Below, one piece after another: positions 6,976 to 14,873 of a stretch of 64,000 nucleotides of DNA. The translations under genes and the position numbers were made by a program. The first letter of the stretch is position 1, and the number at the start of each line of letters is the position of its first letter. The notes beneath the pieces are model-generated. The model had not been told where the DNA came from and did no database searches. It saw nothing but the letters and a program-made list of their open reading frames with translations. Source of the DNA: Gemmatimonadota bacterium (GTDB taxonomy: Bacteria > Gemmatimonadota > Gemmatimonadetes > Gemmatimonadales > Gemmatimonadaceae). Location: NCBI GenBank assembly GCA_016714015.1, contig JADJNZ010000010.1, positions 1-64,000 on the forward strand, given 5' to 3'.

Positions 6976-7431
6976 GTGTCCACTGCATTGGCGTGGCAAA
7001 CCACGACCTACGCTGAGGCGCGTGGGATGCGTCGTCGCATCGACGTGCTCATCGAACGCGATGACGGGTCGACGTTCGACACCTCGAACCCCGCAGCCGG
7101 TACGTACCTCCTATCCGCAAAGTTCGTCGAGCCCGGCATGTCGGAGGCGCGAGCACTGGACATTTGCTTCGAAGTCCTCGACACGACTCGAGCTCTCTCG
7201 CAAACGATGTTTGCGGAGCCGTGGGCACGCGGATTCGGGGTTCCGGAAGCTTGCCTGATCGTGATTCGTCGTTTTGTCGGAAGACCGCTTTACAGCTCAT
7301 GCAACGACTCGAGAGAGTGGTGGCTCCGCTCCGAGTTGATCACACCTGCTGCGCTCAAGGTGTGGAGCAGACTTGTAGCTCGTGGAATCGCAGCCCCAGT
7401 TGGATCTTCTCAACGGATCAGAATCCCGTAG
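6976..7431 (+). CDS. hypothetical protein, 151 aa, last ORF of the island
   Basis: This frame probably starts at GTG 6976, 16 bp after the toxin stop, and ends at TAG 7431. A longer frame overlapping the toxin gene is less likely. The protein reads plausibly (MRRRIDVLIERDDGSTF, SAKFVEPGMSEARALDIC, ARGFGVPEACLIVIRRFVG) but resembles no family I know and has no signal peptide or membrane segment. It may be a fourth member of the operon. The lack of a clear RBS leaves open that it is not translated. Confidence 0.45.
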   Translation: MSTALAWQTTTYAEARGMRRRIDVLIERDDGSTFDTSNPAAGTYLLSAKFVEPGMSEARALDICFEVLDTTRALSQTMFAEPWARGFGVPEACLIVIRRFVGRPLYSSCNDSREWWLRSELITPAALKVWSRLVARGIAAPVGSSQRIRIP

Positions 7432-7662
7432 TAGACCAGCAGCTCTGTGTGCGAGTCGTGTGCGAACTGCGAGAAACCGACGGGTACCAGCGGAGATTGC
7501 GGGCCTCGTTGGGAATGGATCGGGAAGACCCGTCCCATGTTCCGGGCACCTGGACGCTGACCTCTCCGCCCGCACAAGACGTTGTCCGACTAGGAGATAG
7601 GGGGCTTGGCATTTCGGCGGGCGATCGACTACCTTCTTCGTCTGTCCGTGCAGTACAACGGA

Positions 7663-7736
7663 CGGGACGTAGCGCAGCCCGGTAGCGCACCTGAATGGGG
7701 TTCAGGGGGTCGCGGGTTCGAATCCCGCCGTCCCGA
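7663..7736 (+). tRNA. tRNA-Pro (anticodon GGG)
   Basis: This 74-nt cloverleaf has acceptor arms CGGGACG and CGTCCCG with discriminator A, a D-arm GCGC-AGCCCGGTA-GCGC, an anticodon stem CCTGA/TCAGG around loop ATGGGGT (anticodon GGG), and a T-arm GCGGG-TTCGAAT-CCCGC. CCA is not encoded. The island lies on the 5' side of the gene. A strong hairpin follows 11 bp downstream. Confidence 0.96.
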
Positions 7737-7747
7737 TGAGTGCCAAT

Positions 7748-7780
7748 GCGGCCCACGAGCGAGACGCGCTCGTGGGCCGC
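7748..7780. terminator. strong hairpin after tRNA-Pro
   Basis: A perfect 14-bp GC-rich stem (GCGGCCCACGAGCG with its complement) surrounds the 5-nt loop AGACG, 11 bp after the tRNA. It is followed by GTTGTTCG rather than a true U-tract. It probably terminates the tRNA transcript. Confidence 0.65.
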
Positions 7781-8015
7781 GTTGTTCGCGTGCGGTACCG
7801 AGCTCCGGATCCTCCGGTTCGTGGGCCATCCCCCGATGGTGCTTCCCGCGGATGCGCACGCTCGGCCAGCTGATCGAGCGCCTCGTCGCGTCCGCGATGA
7901 TCGAGCGCATCAGCCGGCGTTCGCGTGGAGTGCGGTCATCCATGTGCCTCGGCGGACCGCTCCCTGCACCACCGTGCCGACCATTCCACGAAGAGGATCC
8001 GCCGGTGCGAGACGC

Positions 8016-8561
8016 GTGACCGCGGCTGCGACAAGCGTGACCGCGGCTGCGACAAGCGTGACCGCGGCTGCGACAAGCGTGACCGCGGCTGCGACAAGCG
8101 TGACCGCGGCTGCGACAAGCGTGACCGCGGCTGCGACAAGCGTGACCGCGGCTGCGACAAGCGTGACCGCGGCTGCGACAAGCGTGACCGCGGCTGCGAC
8201 AAGCGTGACCGCGGCTGCGACAAGCGTGACCGCGGCTGCGACAAGCGTGACCGCGGCTGCGACAAGCGTGACCGCGGCTGCGACAAGCGTGACCGCGGCT
8301 GCGACAAGCGTGACCGCGGCTGCGACAAGCGTGACCGCGGCTGCGACAGGCGTGACCGCGGCTGCGACAAGCGTGACCGCGGCTGCGACAAGCGTGACCG
8401 CGGCTGCGACAAGCGTGACCGCGGCTGCGACGAGCGTGACCGCGGCTGCGACAAGCGTGACCGCGGCTGCGACGAGCGTGACCGCGGCTGCGACAAGCGT
8501 GACCGCGACTGCGGCAAGCGTGACCGCGGCTGCGACAAGCGCGACCGCGACTGCGAGAAGC
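8016..8561. repeat. tandem array, 26 copies of a 21-bp unit
   Basis: A 21-bp unit is repeated head to tail 26 times without spacers, then breaks off into a partial copy at about 8562-8573. In one frame the unit reads Val-Thr-Ala-Ala-Ala-Thr-Ser and in another Arg-Asp-Arg-Gly-Cys-Asp-Lys. Each regular unit contains the palindrome CCGCGG. The first 15 units are identical by eye. Single-base variants begin at unit 16 (ACAGGC for ACAAGC), and the last three units diverge most (CCGCGACTGC, GCGACC, GAGAAG). This polarity suggests recent amplification from the left. No RBS or sensible N-terminus supports translation. Confidence 0.95.
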
Positions 8562-8642
8562 GTGACCGCGTAGGCTCGACCGACGCCGAGTCGAGACGAG
8601 CCCCCCTCTGGCGCGCGTCCGCGATGCGCCAGATTGTCTCCC

Positions 8643-9500
8643 ATGGACCGCCGCCGCTTCCTCCAGCTCTCCGCCCTCGCCACCGCCGCGTCCGCGGGCG
8701 CGGGGACCGTGGGATATACATTGGGCGTCGAGCCCCACTGGCTGGAGATCACCACCCGCGACCTGCCCGTCGCGAACCTCCCGGCCGCGCTCGACGGCGC
8801 CCGCCTCGCGCACCTGAGCGACCTGCACATCGGTCCGCAGGTCGACGACGCCTACCTCATCGCGTCGTTCGACCGCCTCCGCGCGCTCGCGCCCGACATC
8901 GTGGCCATCACCGGCGACTTCGTCAGCCATCGCCCCGAGCGCGGCGAATCGCAGTTCGTGCAGCTCCGCGAGGTCCTCTCGCACCTCCCCCGCGGTCGCC
9001 TCGCCACCGTCGGGATCCTCGGGAACCACGACTACGGTGTCGCGTGGCGGCAACCCGAGGTCGCCGCGCGCGTGGTGAGTGAGGCCGAGCGCGCCGGCGT
9101 CCGCATGCTGCGCAACGAGACGCAGTCCGTCGCCGGCCTCGACATCATCGGCGTCGACGATCTCTGGGCGCGCCGCGGCGATCCGGCGCGGGCGCTCCAC
9201 GCCCGCACCAGCGATGCCGCCCTCGTCCTCGTCCACAACCCCGACGCTGCCGACCAGCAGCGATGGCCCGGCTACACGGGGTGGATGCTCGCCGGCCACA
9301 CGCACGGCGGGCAGTGCAAGGCGCCCTTCCTGCCGCCGCCGCTCCTGCCCGTGCAGAACAAGGACTACGTCTCGGGCGCGATCCCCGTCAGCGGCGATCC
9401 GGCCCGTGCGCTGTACATCAGCCGCGGGGTGGGACATCTCATCAAGGCCCGGTTCAACGTGCGCCCGGAGATCGCGGTGCTCACGCTGCGGCGGGGGTAG
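8643..9500 (+). CDS. Tat-exported calcineurin-like metallophosphoesterase
   Basis: The start ATG 8643 (MDRRRFLQLSALATAAS) gives a Tat signal; a TTG nine bases upstream is less likely. The 285-aa product has all metallophosphoesterase boxes: HLSDLHIGP (D-x-H), ITGDFV, GNHDYG, a histidine in VHNPDAAD and AGHTHGGQ. This spacing is that of the YkuE/YaeI-type membrane-associated phosphodiesterases. It should act outside the cytoplasmic membrane, hydrolysing a phosphoester, possibly a lipid headgroup; the substrate is unknown. It reads away from the repeat array. The next gene starts 94 bp downstream. Confidence 0.9.
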   Translation: MDRRRFLQLSALATAASAGAGTVGYTLGVEPHWLEITTRDLPVANLPAALDGARLAHLSDLHIGPQVDDAYLIASFDRLRALAPDIVAITGDFVSHRPERGESQFVQLREVLSHLPRGRLATVGILGNHDYGVAWRQPEVAARVVSEAERAGVRMLRNETQSVAGLDIIGVDDLWARRGDPARALHARTSDAALVLVHNPDAADQQRWPGYTGWMLAGHTHGGQCKAPFLPPPLLPVQNKDYVSGAIPVSGDPARALYISRGVGHLIKARFNVRPEIAVLTLRRG

Positions 9501-9594
9501 GGACCTCCGGCGCGGGGCGCATCGGAACCCGTGCGCCCCGCGCCGTGTTGGTCACCCGGACGTCTCCGACATCTCCCGCCGCACCGATCCTCCC

Positions 9595-9948
9595 ATGCCC
9601 ATCCTCCCGCTCGCCGTCGAGAACGCCGACGAACTCGCCCGGCGCCCCGGACGCACCATCGTCTTCAAGGACAGCCTCACCTGCGATCTCTCGCAGTGGG
9701 CGGCCCTCCAGATGGCCCGGCTGACGGAGCGGTACGAGGACATCACGCTCTACCGCGTGGACGTGCGCGCGCAACGGCCGCTCTCGCAGGACCTCGCGGC
9801 GCACTTCGGCGTGCGCCATGAGTCGCCGCAGATCCTCATCATCGAGGACGGCAAGGTCGTCTGGCACGCATCGCACCGTGCCGTGTCGGCCGATCGGGTG
9901 CGGGCGGCGTTGGACGGGGCGGGCGAGCAGGTCGGCGCGCGGATGTGA
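9595..9948 (+). CDS. bacilliredoxin-like protein, YtxJ/BrxC (DUF2847) family
   Basis: This 117-aa thioredoxin-fold protein starts at ATG 9595 (MPILPLAVENADELA). It contains TIVFKDSLTCDLSQWAALQM with a single cysteine at about residue 29, a central strand ITLYRVDVRAQRPLS, and the cis-Pro region HESPQILIIEDGKVVWHASH. YtxJ/BrxC proteins carry a CPIS-type motif and reduce bacillithiol mixed disulfides. Here the motif is CDLS, so only the cysteine and serine are conserved. The long frame upstream in the same phase belongs to an overlapping shadow of the metallophosphoesterase gene. Confidence 0.75.
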   Translation: MPILPLAVENADELARRPGRTIVFKDSLTCDLSQWAALQMARLTERYEDITLYRVDVRAQRPLSQDLAAHFGVRHESPQILIIEDGKVVWHASHRAVSADRVRAALDGAGEQVGARM

Positions 9949-10053
9949 GCGGGCGGATCGGCGCTCGCTCCGCCGCGGGAACGGCGCTATCGTCCGTGGA
10001 CCGCTGGCCGAGCCGAGGCCCGCGCTGCCGATCCCGCTGCTGGAGGAAGGTCC

Positions 10054-11883
10054 ATGTCCGACGGCGTCACGAGAAGGGACTTCCTGAACGGGGCCAGCGT
10101 CGCCCTCGGCGCCTCGTTGCTCGCGCCCTGGGCCGATCTGCTGGCCCAGGGATGGGACTCCGGTGCGGACTACTATCCGCCGGCCAGGACCGGGCTCCGC
10201 GGCACGCATGACGGCGCGTGGGAGACGATGCATGCCCGCGTCGCCGGACGCACCTGGCGCGCCGGGCCTCCCGAGGAGCGGTACGACCTCGTCGTCGTCG
10301 GTGCCGGCATCAGCGGACTCGCCGCGGCCCACCTCTACCGCGAGCGAAGGCCGAACGCGCGGATCCTCATCCTCGACAACCACGACGACTTCGGCGGCCA
10401 CGCCAAGCGCAACGAGTTCTCCATCGACGGCACCACGCGCATCGGGTACGGTGGCACCGAGTCCATCGACACGCCGTCGGCGTACTCGGACGTGGCCAAG
10501 CAGCTCCTCAAGGACATCGGGATCGACACGGCGAAGTTCTACGAGGCGTTCGACCAGACGCTCTACGCCAGGCTCGGGCTCGCGAAGTCGATCGTGTTCG
10601 ACCAGGACAACTTCGGCGTGCGGAAGCTCGTGACGGGGTACGGCCAGAAGTCGTGGGAGGCGTTCGCCGCCGAGGCGCCGCTCAACGAACGGGCGCGACG
10701 CGACCTCATCCGCGTGCAGACCGAGACGCGCGACTACCTCCCGGGGCTCTCCCGCGAAGCGAAGTACGAGGTGCTGCACCGGACGAGCTACGAAGCGTGG
10801 TTGCGCGACACCTGCCAGGTGGACCCGCAGCTCCTCGAGCTCTATCGGAAGTGGGGGATCAGCTTCTGGTGCGTGGGGATCGACGAGATCCCGGCCAGTG
10901 CCGTGCTCGATTACGACGGCGGGATGCCCGGCCTCGATCACACGATGCCACGCTTCGGCTCGCGCGGCGACGAGCCGTACATCTTCCATTTCCCGGACGG
11001 CAACGCCTCGGTCGCACGCCTGCTCGTCCGGAAACTCCTCCCGGCCGCCATCCCCGGCACGACCATGGAGGATGTGGTGACCGCTCGCGCCGACTACGGC
11101 GCGCTCGACCGTCGCGGCTCGGCCGTGCGCATCCGGCTCAACAGCACGGCGGTGCACGTCGCGCACACCGGCGGTGACCGGGCGGTCGACGTGACCTACG
11201 TGAACGGCAGCACCGCGCACACCGTGCGCGGCGCCAACGTGATCATGGCCTGCTACAACATGGCCATCCCGTACCTCGTGCCCGATCTGCCGGCGGCGCA
11301 GCAGAAGGGCCTCAGCTACGGCGTGAAGGTCCCGCTCACCTACACCAAGGTGCTCATTCCCCACTGGCGGGCCTTCGCGCAACTCGGCACCGACTTCGTC
11401 TACTACACGAAGGACTTCTTCAAGCAGGTGGAGCTCGACTACCCGGTGTCGATCGGTGACTACAAGCGCTCGCAGACGCCGGACGAGCCGATGGTGCTGC
11501 ACATGTGCCATGTGCACCATGACGGCGTGACCAAGGGCCCGGAACAATGGCGGGAGGGTCGCCGCCGACTGATGACCACGTCGTTCGCGCAGTTCGAGGG
11601 GCACGTCCGCGACCAGCTCGATGCGGCCCTGGGCGGCGCCGGCTTCGACGCGGGCCGCGACATCAGGGCCATCACGGTCAACCGGTGGCCGCATGGCTAC
11701 GCCTACTCGCCGCACCTCCTGTGGGAGCCGACGTATGCCACGCCGGCGGACCAGCCGTGGGTGATCGGGCGCCGGAGGTTCGGACGCATCGCGATCGCGA
11801 ATGCCGACTCGGACGCGAGCGCCGACACGAATACGGCGATCACGCAGGCGGCGCGCGCCGTGGCGGAGACGCTCGGCGACTGA
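10054..11883 (+). CDS. Tat-exported FAD-dependent oxidoreductase, spermidine dehydrogenase-like
   Basis: This 609-aa protein begins with a Tat signal (TRRDFLNGASVALGASLL, residues 7-24). A Rossmann FAD-binding motif follows at about residue 80 (DLVVVGAGISGLAAAHLYRE), ending with an acidic residue for the ribose in ILILDNHDDFGGHAKRNEF. The pattern IGYGGTESIDTP and the C-terminal FAD loop GRRRFGRIAIANADSDA support the NAD(P)/FAD amine-oxidase-like family usually annotated as spermidine dehydrogenase homologues. The start has the RBS GGAGGAAGG about 7 nt upstream. It presumably oxidises a polyamine-like substrate in the periplasm; this rests on family resemblance alone. A half-size MFS gene follows on the same strand. 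Confidence 0.8.
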   Translation: MSDGVTRRDFLNGASVALGASLLAPWADLLAQGWDSGADYYPPARTGLRGTHDGAWETMHARVAGRTWRAGPPEERYDLVVVGAGISGLAAAHLYRERRPNARILILDNHDDFGGHAKRNEFSIDGTTRIGYGGTESIDTPSAYSDVAKQLLKDIGIDTAKFYEAFDQTLYARLGLAKSIVFDQDNFGVRKLVTGYGQKSWEAFAAEAPLNERARRDLIRVQTETRDYLPGLSREAKYEVLHRTSYEAWLRDTCQVDPQLLELYRKWGISFWCVGIDEIPASAVLDYDGGMPGLDHTMPRFGSRGDEPYIFHFPDGNASVARLLVRKLLPAAIPGTTMEDVVTARADYGALDRRGSAVRIRLNSTAVHVAHTGGDRAVDVTYVNGSTAHTVRGANVIMACYNMAIPYLVPDLPAAQQKGLSYGVKVPLTYTKVLIPHWRAFAQLGTDFVYYTKDFFKQVELDYPVSIGDYKRSQTPDEPMVLHMCHVHHDGVTKGPEQWREGRRRLMTTSFAQFEGHVRDQLDAALGGAGFDAGRDIRAITVNRWPHGYAYSPHLLWEPTYATPADQPWVIGRRRFGRIAIANADSDASADTNTAITQAARAVAETLGD

Positions 11884-11977
11884 GGCGCCGCTATCGGCCG
11901 TTGGGGATCCGCCGGAGCCGCGGGGGAGGCGGCGAACGATCGGCCGGGCCCGGCGTCCAATGGATGGAGGCCCCACC

Positions 11978-12550
11978 ATGCCGCGCCGCATCCCGCTCCT
12001 GCTCCTGTCGTCGAGTCTCTGGTACTTCAGCGAAGGCCTGCTCGGGCCTCTCTTCGCCGTCTTCAGCGAACAGGTCGGCGGCGACCTGCTCGACATCACC
12101 GCCGCCTGGGCCACCTACCTCATCGTCAGCGGGATCGCGTATCCCGTCGTCGGCCGACTCCTGAACGGCACGCGGTGGAAGTTCCGCATGATCACCATCG
12201 GGTACGCGCTCAACACGCTCTTCACCTTCGCGTACCTGCTCGTCTCGAACACCACCGAGCTGCTGCTCGTGCAAGTGGGACTCGGCATCGCCGAGGCGGT
12301 CTCGACGCCCTCGTGGGACGCCTACTACGCCTCGCAGCTCCGCGACAGCGACAGCACCGACGACACCTTCTTCTGGGGCATCGCCAGCGGGCACACGCAG
12401 TTCATTTCCGGCGTCGCGATCGCCGTCGGCGGGCTCATCGCCAACTTCGTCTCGTTCCAGGCGCTCTTCGTCACCATGGGCGTGCTGAACCTCCTCGCGA
12501 CGCTCGTGCAGGCGCGGGTCACGTGGCTCGATGAGCGCGTGCCGGCCTGA
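11978..12550 (+). CDS. half-size MFS-like membrane protein
   Basis: The 190-aa product starts at ATG 11978, 7 nt after GGAGG. It shows about six hydrophobic segments (IPLLLLSSSLWYFSEGLLG, AWATYLIVSGIAYPVVG, ITIGYALNTLFTFAYLLV, LLLVQVGLGIAEAV, FISGVAIAVGGLIANFV, ALFVTMGVLNLLATLV) and the loop NGTRWKFR between the second and third, as in MFS N-terminal halves. A full MFS transporter has 12 segments, so it is either a dimerising half-transporter or a small family of its own; no second half follows. The downstream neighbour is convergent and ends 12 bp away. Confidence 0.75.
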   Translation: MPRRIPLLLLSSSLWYFSEGLLGPLFAVFSEQVGGDLLDITAAWATYLIVSGIAYPVVGRLLNGTRWKFRMITIGYALNTLFTFAYLLVSNTTELLLVQVGLGIAEAVSTPSWDAYYASQLRDSDSTDDTFFWGIASGHTQFISGVAIAVGGLIANFVSFQALFVTMGVLNLLATLVQARVTWLDERVPA

Positions 12551-12562
12551 CGCGGCCGCGCG

Positions 12563-14044
12563 TCACCCCAGCGCCCCCGCATACCACTCCGCCACCCGCG
12601 CACCGAGCGCTGCATCCCCCGCACGGTGCGCGTACTCGTTGCTCGTCGGCGAGTACACGTAGTCCTCGGCCCACGTCGCGCCATGCCGCACGACCTGCTC
12701 CACCGCATCGAGCGCGTGCAGCAGCTCCGCCTGCGTCGTCGTGGGATGGAACGAGAGCCGCACCCACCCCGGCTTCTCCGAGAGGTCGCCGCGGTCGATC
12801 CGGTCGGTGATCGCCTTCGACCGCGACGGGTCCACGTGCAGCAGGTAGTGCCCGTACGTCCCCGCGCAGGAACAGCCGCCGCGCGCCTGCACGCCGAACC
12901 GGTCGTTGAGCAGCCGCACGACGAGGTTGTAATGCAGCCCTTCCACCCAGAACGAGAGCATCGCCAACCGGTGCCGCACCGCGGGCGCGAGCAGGTGCAC
13001 CCCGGCGATCGCGTTCAGGCGGTCCATCGCGAGCGGTACCAGTTCCTCCTCCCGCGCGCGCATCGCCTCCACCGTCATCGCATCCTTGAGCGAGATCGCC
13101 AGCGCCGCCTTGATCGCCTGCAGGAAACCCGGCGTCCCCGCATCCTCGCGTGCCTCGATGTCCTCGAGGAACGCGTACTGCCCCCAGGGATTGGTCCACG
13201 CCACCGTCCCGCCGCCCGCCTCGTCCGGCGCCGAGTTGTGGTAGAGCGCGCGATTGAACACGAGCACGCCGGACGCGCCGGGGCCGCCGAGGAACTTGTG
13301 CGGCGAGAAGAGCACCGCGTCGAGCGCCGCCTCGGGATCGCCGGCCGGATGCATGTCGATCGCCACGTACGGGGCCGAGGCCGCGAAGTCGATGATGCTG
13401 ATCCCGCCCGCGCGGCGCACCAGTCGCGCCATCTCGTGATACGGCGTGAACACGCCCGTGACGTTGGAGCACGCGCTGAACGCACCGATCTTGAACGGCC
13501 GGTCGCGATGCGCGTGCAGCTGCTCCTCGAGCGCCGCGAGGCTCACGACCCCCTGCGCGTCGGGGGGCACCACCACCACGTCGGCGATCGTCTCGTACCA
13601 GCTCGTGTGGTTGGAGTGATGCTCGAGGTGCGTGACGAAGACCACGGGCCGCTCGGTGGCCGGCATCACCAGATGCCGGCGCAGTCCCTCCGGCGCCTTG
13701 AGCCCGAGGATGCGCTGCAACTTGTTCACCGCCGCCGTCATCCCCGCGCCCGGCGTGAGCACGACGTCGTCCGGACCCGCGTTCACGTGCCGCCGGATCC
13801 GCGCGTGCGCCTCGTGGTACGCGATCGTCATCGTCGACCCCGTCACCGACGACTCGCTGTGCGTGTTCCCCACGTACGGCCCGAAGCGCTCGGCGAGCGT
13901 CGCCTCGATCGGCCGGTAGAGGCGGCCGCTCGCCGTCCAGTCGGCGTAGACCAGCCGTTGCTCGCCGTAGGGTGTGTGGAACGTGAGGTCGTGCCCGATG
14001 GTCCGGGCGCGGAAGGGGGCGAAGTGCCGTTCGTGGTCTGCCAT
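12563..14044 (-). CDS. class V aminotransferase (cysteine desulfurase-like), PLP-dependent
   Basis: This 493-aa protein starts at ATG 14044 (MADHERHFAPF); an upstream Met nine codons earlier has no better support. Signatures of the NifS/SufS fold are THLEHHSNHTSWYE, IIDFAASAPYVAIDMH, the PLP-lysine segment DAVLFSPHKFLGGPGASGVL, and a C-terminal RGGCSCAGTYGHYLLHV loop that holds two cysteines. The protein is longer than SufS (about 410 aa), with an extra C-terminal helical region. No suf or isc genes are nearby, so sulfur transfer to Fe-S clusters is not implied. The partner substrate is unknown. Confidence 0.85.
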   Translation of the reverse strand: MADHERHFAPFRARTIGHDLTFHTPYGEQRLVYADWTASGRLYRPIEATLAERFGPYVGNTHSESSVTGSTMTIAYHEAHARIRRHVNAGPDDVVLTPGAGMTAAVNKLQRILGLKAPEGLRRHLVMPATERPVVFVTHLEHHSNHTSWYETIADVVVVPPDAQGVVSLAALEEQLHAHRDRPFKIGAFSACSNVTGVFTPYHEMARLVRRAGGISIIDFAASAPYVAIDMHPAGDPEAALDAVLFSPHKFLGGPGASGVLVFNRALYHNSAPDEAGGGTVAWTNPWGQYAFLEDIEAREDAGTPGFLQAIKAALAISLKDAMTVEAMRAREEELVPLAMDRLNAIAGVHLLAPAVRHRLAMLSFWVEGLHYNLVVRLLNDRFGVQARGGCSCAGTYGHYLLHVDPSRSKAITDRIDRGDLSEKPGWVRLSFHPTTTQAELLHALDAVEQVVRHGATWAEDYVYSPTSNEYAHRAGDAALGARVAEWYAGALG

Positions 14045-14092
14045 CCCCGAAACCTGCGCCCGTTCGGGCACGCGGAAAAGGGCCGCGGTGCG

Positions 14093-14806
14093 CTAGGGCG
14101 TGCCGCAGCGCCGGTCGAACACGAAGACGTGCGCCGCCACGTCGTCCCATCGCATCCGCGCGCCGGAGAATCCCTCCACCATCGTTGGGCAACTGCCGTA
14201 CAGCTCGGTGAAGTTGTCGGCGTAGCTCGACTTCTTCACGAGCACCGTCCGATCGTCGGGGAGCACGAAGAGGAACGACTTGTCCTCGCCGCCGGCCAGC
14301 CGCACCCCGCCGAGCGAGAGGCCCAACGTCTTCCTGGCATTGGGGTCGGCGAAGACCTTGATGCGCCCATCGAACCCCGGGTTGAGGAGCTGCATGAGAC
14401 GAATCGTCCCGGCGCGGTTGGTGCGGCGGGCGGGCTCGAAGATGATGAACTCGCGCTTCGCGATCTCCTCGAAATCCGCCCCGGCGATCTCACGGATGGA
14501 GTTCGCGGAATTGGCGGTCATCTCGAGCCGGGCGAGCGTCGACGGACGGATCGAGAGGCGCGCGATCTCCTCCGGCTTGATCCGGAGCACCTTGCCGCTG
14601 TCCGTGCGGAACACGACGGTCCCCATGTAGCCGTCGGTGAGTCCGGCGCCCTCGAACCGGCCGATGAGTGAGTCGCCGGTGGCGAGTAGCACGATCGCCG
14701 GCCGTCGCGAGAGCATCGTCAGGTCGTCGACCGACGCGATGAACCCTTGGCCGTGCGCCTGTGATGCGCAGGCGACCAAGGCAACGGAGAGAAGGAAGGG
14801 TCGCAT
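14093..14806 (-). CDS. secreted hypothetical protein, 237 aa
   Basis: A cleavable signal peptide is visible (MRPFLLSVALVACASQAHGQ). The mature part begins with a beta-rich segment (PAIVLLATGDSLIGRFEGAGL, VVFRTDSGKVLRIKPEEIARL) that resembles a small SH3-like or LSM-like barrel, then an alpha/beta region ending in a cysteine pair (CPTM and RRCG) that could form a disulfide. I do not recognise the family. It lies 48 bp upstream of the class V aminotransferase on the same strand and may share its transcript. Confidence 0.7.
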   Translation of the reverse strand: MRPFLLSVALVACASQAHGQGFIASVDDLTMLSRRPAIVLLATGDSLIGRFEGAGLTDGYMGTVVFRTDSGKVLRIKPEEIARLSIRPSTLARLEMTANSANSIREIAGADFEEIAKREFIIFEPARRTNRAGTIRLMQLLNPGFDGRIKVFADPNARKTLGLSLGGVRLAGGEDKSFLFVLPDDRTVLVKKSSYADNFTELYGSCPTMVEGFSGARMRWDDVAAHVFVFDRRCGTP

Positions 14807-14858
14807 ACGCTCGAAGATGTGGTCCGGTCACGCGATGTGCCAGCCACCCAGACCTCGC

Positions 14859-14866
14859 TAACTTTC
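14859..14866 (+). promoter_or_regulatory. TANNTTYC box before the SET gene
   Basis: TAACTTTC lies 7 nt before ATG 14874, with no SD. It is one of the recurrent boxes read here as leaderless-type promoter elements. Confidence 0.5.
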
Positions 14867-14873
14867 CCGCATC

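Larger units (their letters stand above)
1303..7431. mobile_element. integrative element (core genes), boundaries not resolved
   Basis: This block contains a tyrosine integrase, an excisionase-like HTH protein, an antirestriction zincin, a HUH Rep-like protein and a MazF-type toxin operon, flanked on the right by tRNA-Pro. By eye its base composition is less GC-rich than the sequence after 8600. The left end lies inside or beyond the methyltransferase, which may also be cargo. I could not find a duplicated attachment core. The tRNA has the element on its 5' side, which is not the usual arrangement for 3'-end tRNA targeting, so the tRNA may be a neighbour rather than the target. Confidence 0.7.
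7737..8642. other. 906-bp gap: hairpin plus 26-unit tandem repeat, no certain gene
   Basis: This gap lies between tRNA-Pro and the metallophosphoesterase. It contains a 14-bp-stem hairpin, about 235 bp of unique GC-rich sequence, the 21-bp tandem array, and about 70 bp leading to the next gene. A 55-codon plus-strand frame (7852-8019, MRTLGQLIERLVASAMIERI) reads plausibly and stops inside the first repeat unit, but has no RBS and is not called. Five of six frames are open through the array only because its period is divisible by three. Confidence 0.6.

Noticed and set aside
7418..7756. 112-aa minus-strand ORF reading GGIRTRDPLNPIQVRYRAALR
   Set aside because: This is a well-known spurious peptide produced by translating the antisense of a tRNA gene (here tRNA-Pro).
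8016..8561. CRISPR array
   Set aside because: The repeats are directly tandem with a 21-bp period and no unique spacers, and no cas genes are visible.
7629..9437. 602-aa minus-strand ORF and the 277-, 306- and 385-aa ORFs with seven-residue repeats
   Set aside because: They are open only because the 21-bp array contains no stop in five frames. Flanks lack RBS and the parts outside the array overlap the metallophosphoesterase gene.
9481..12114. 877-aa minus-strand ORF antisense to the FAD oxidoreductase
   Set aside because: It is a codon-bias shadow of the plus-strand gene, with Arg/His/Val-rich composition and no domain.
12519..14671. 681-aa plus-strand ORF opposite the class V aminotransferase
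   Set aside because: It is antisense to a well-supported PLP enzyme and consists of Arg/His/Val-rich shadow sequence.
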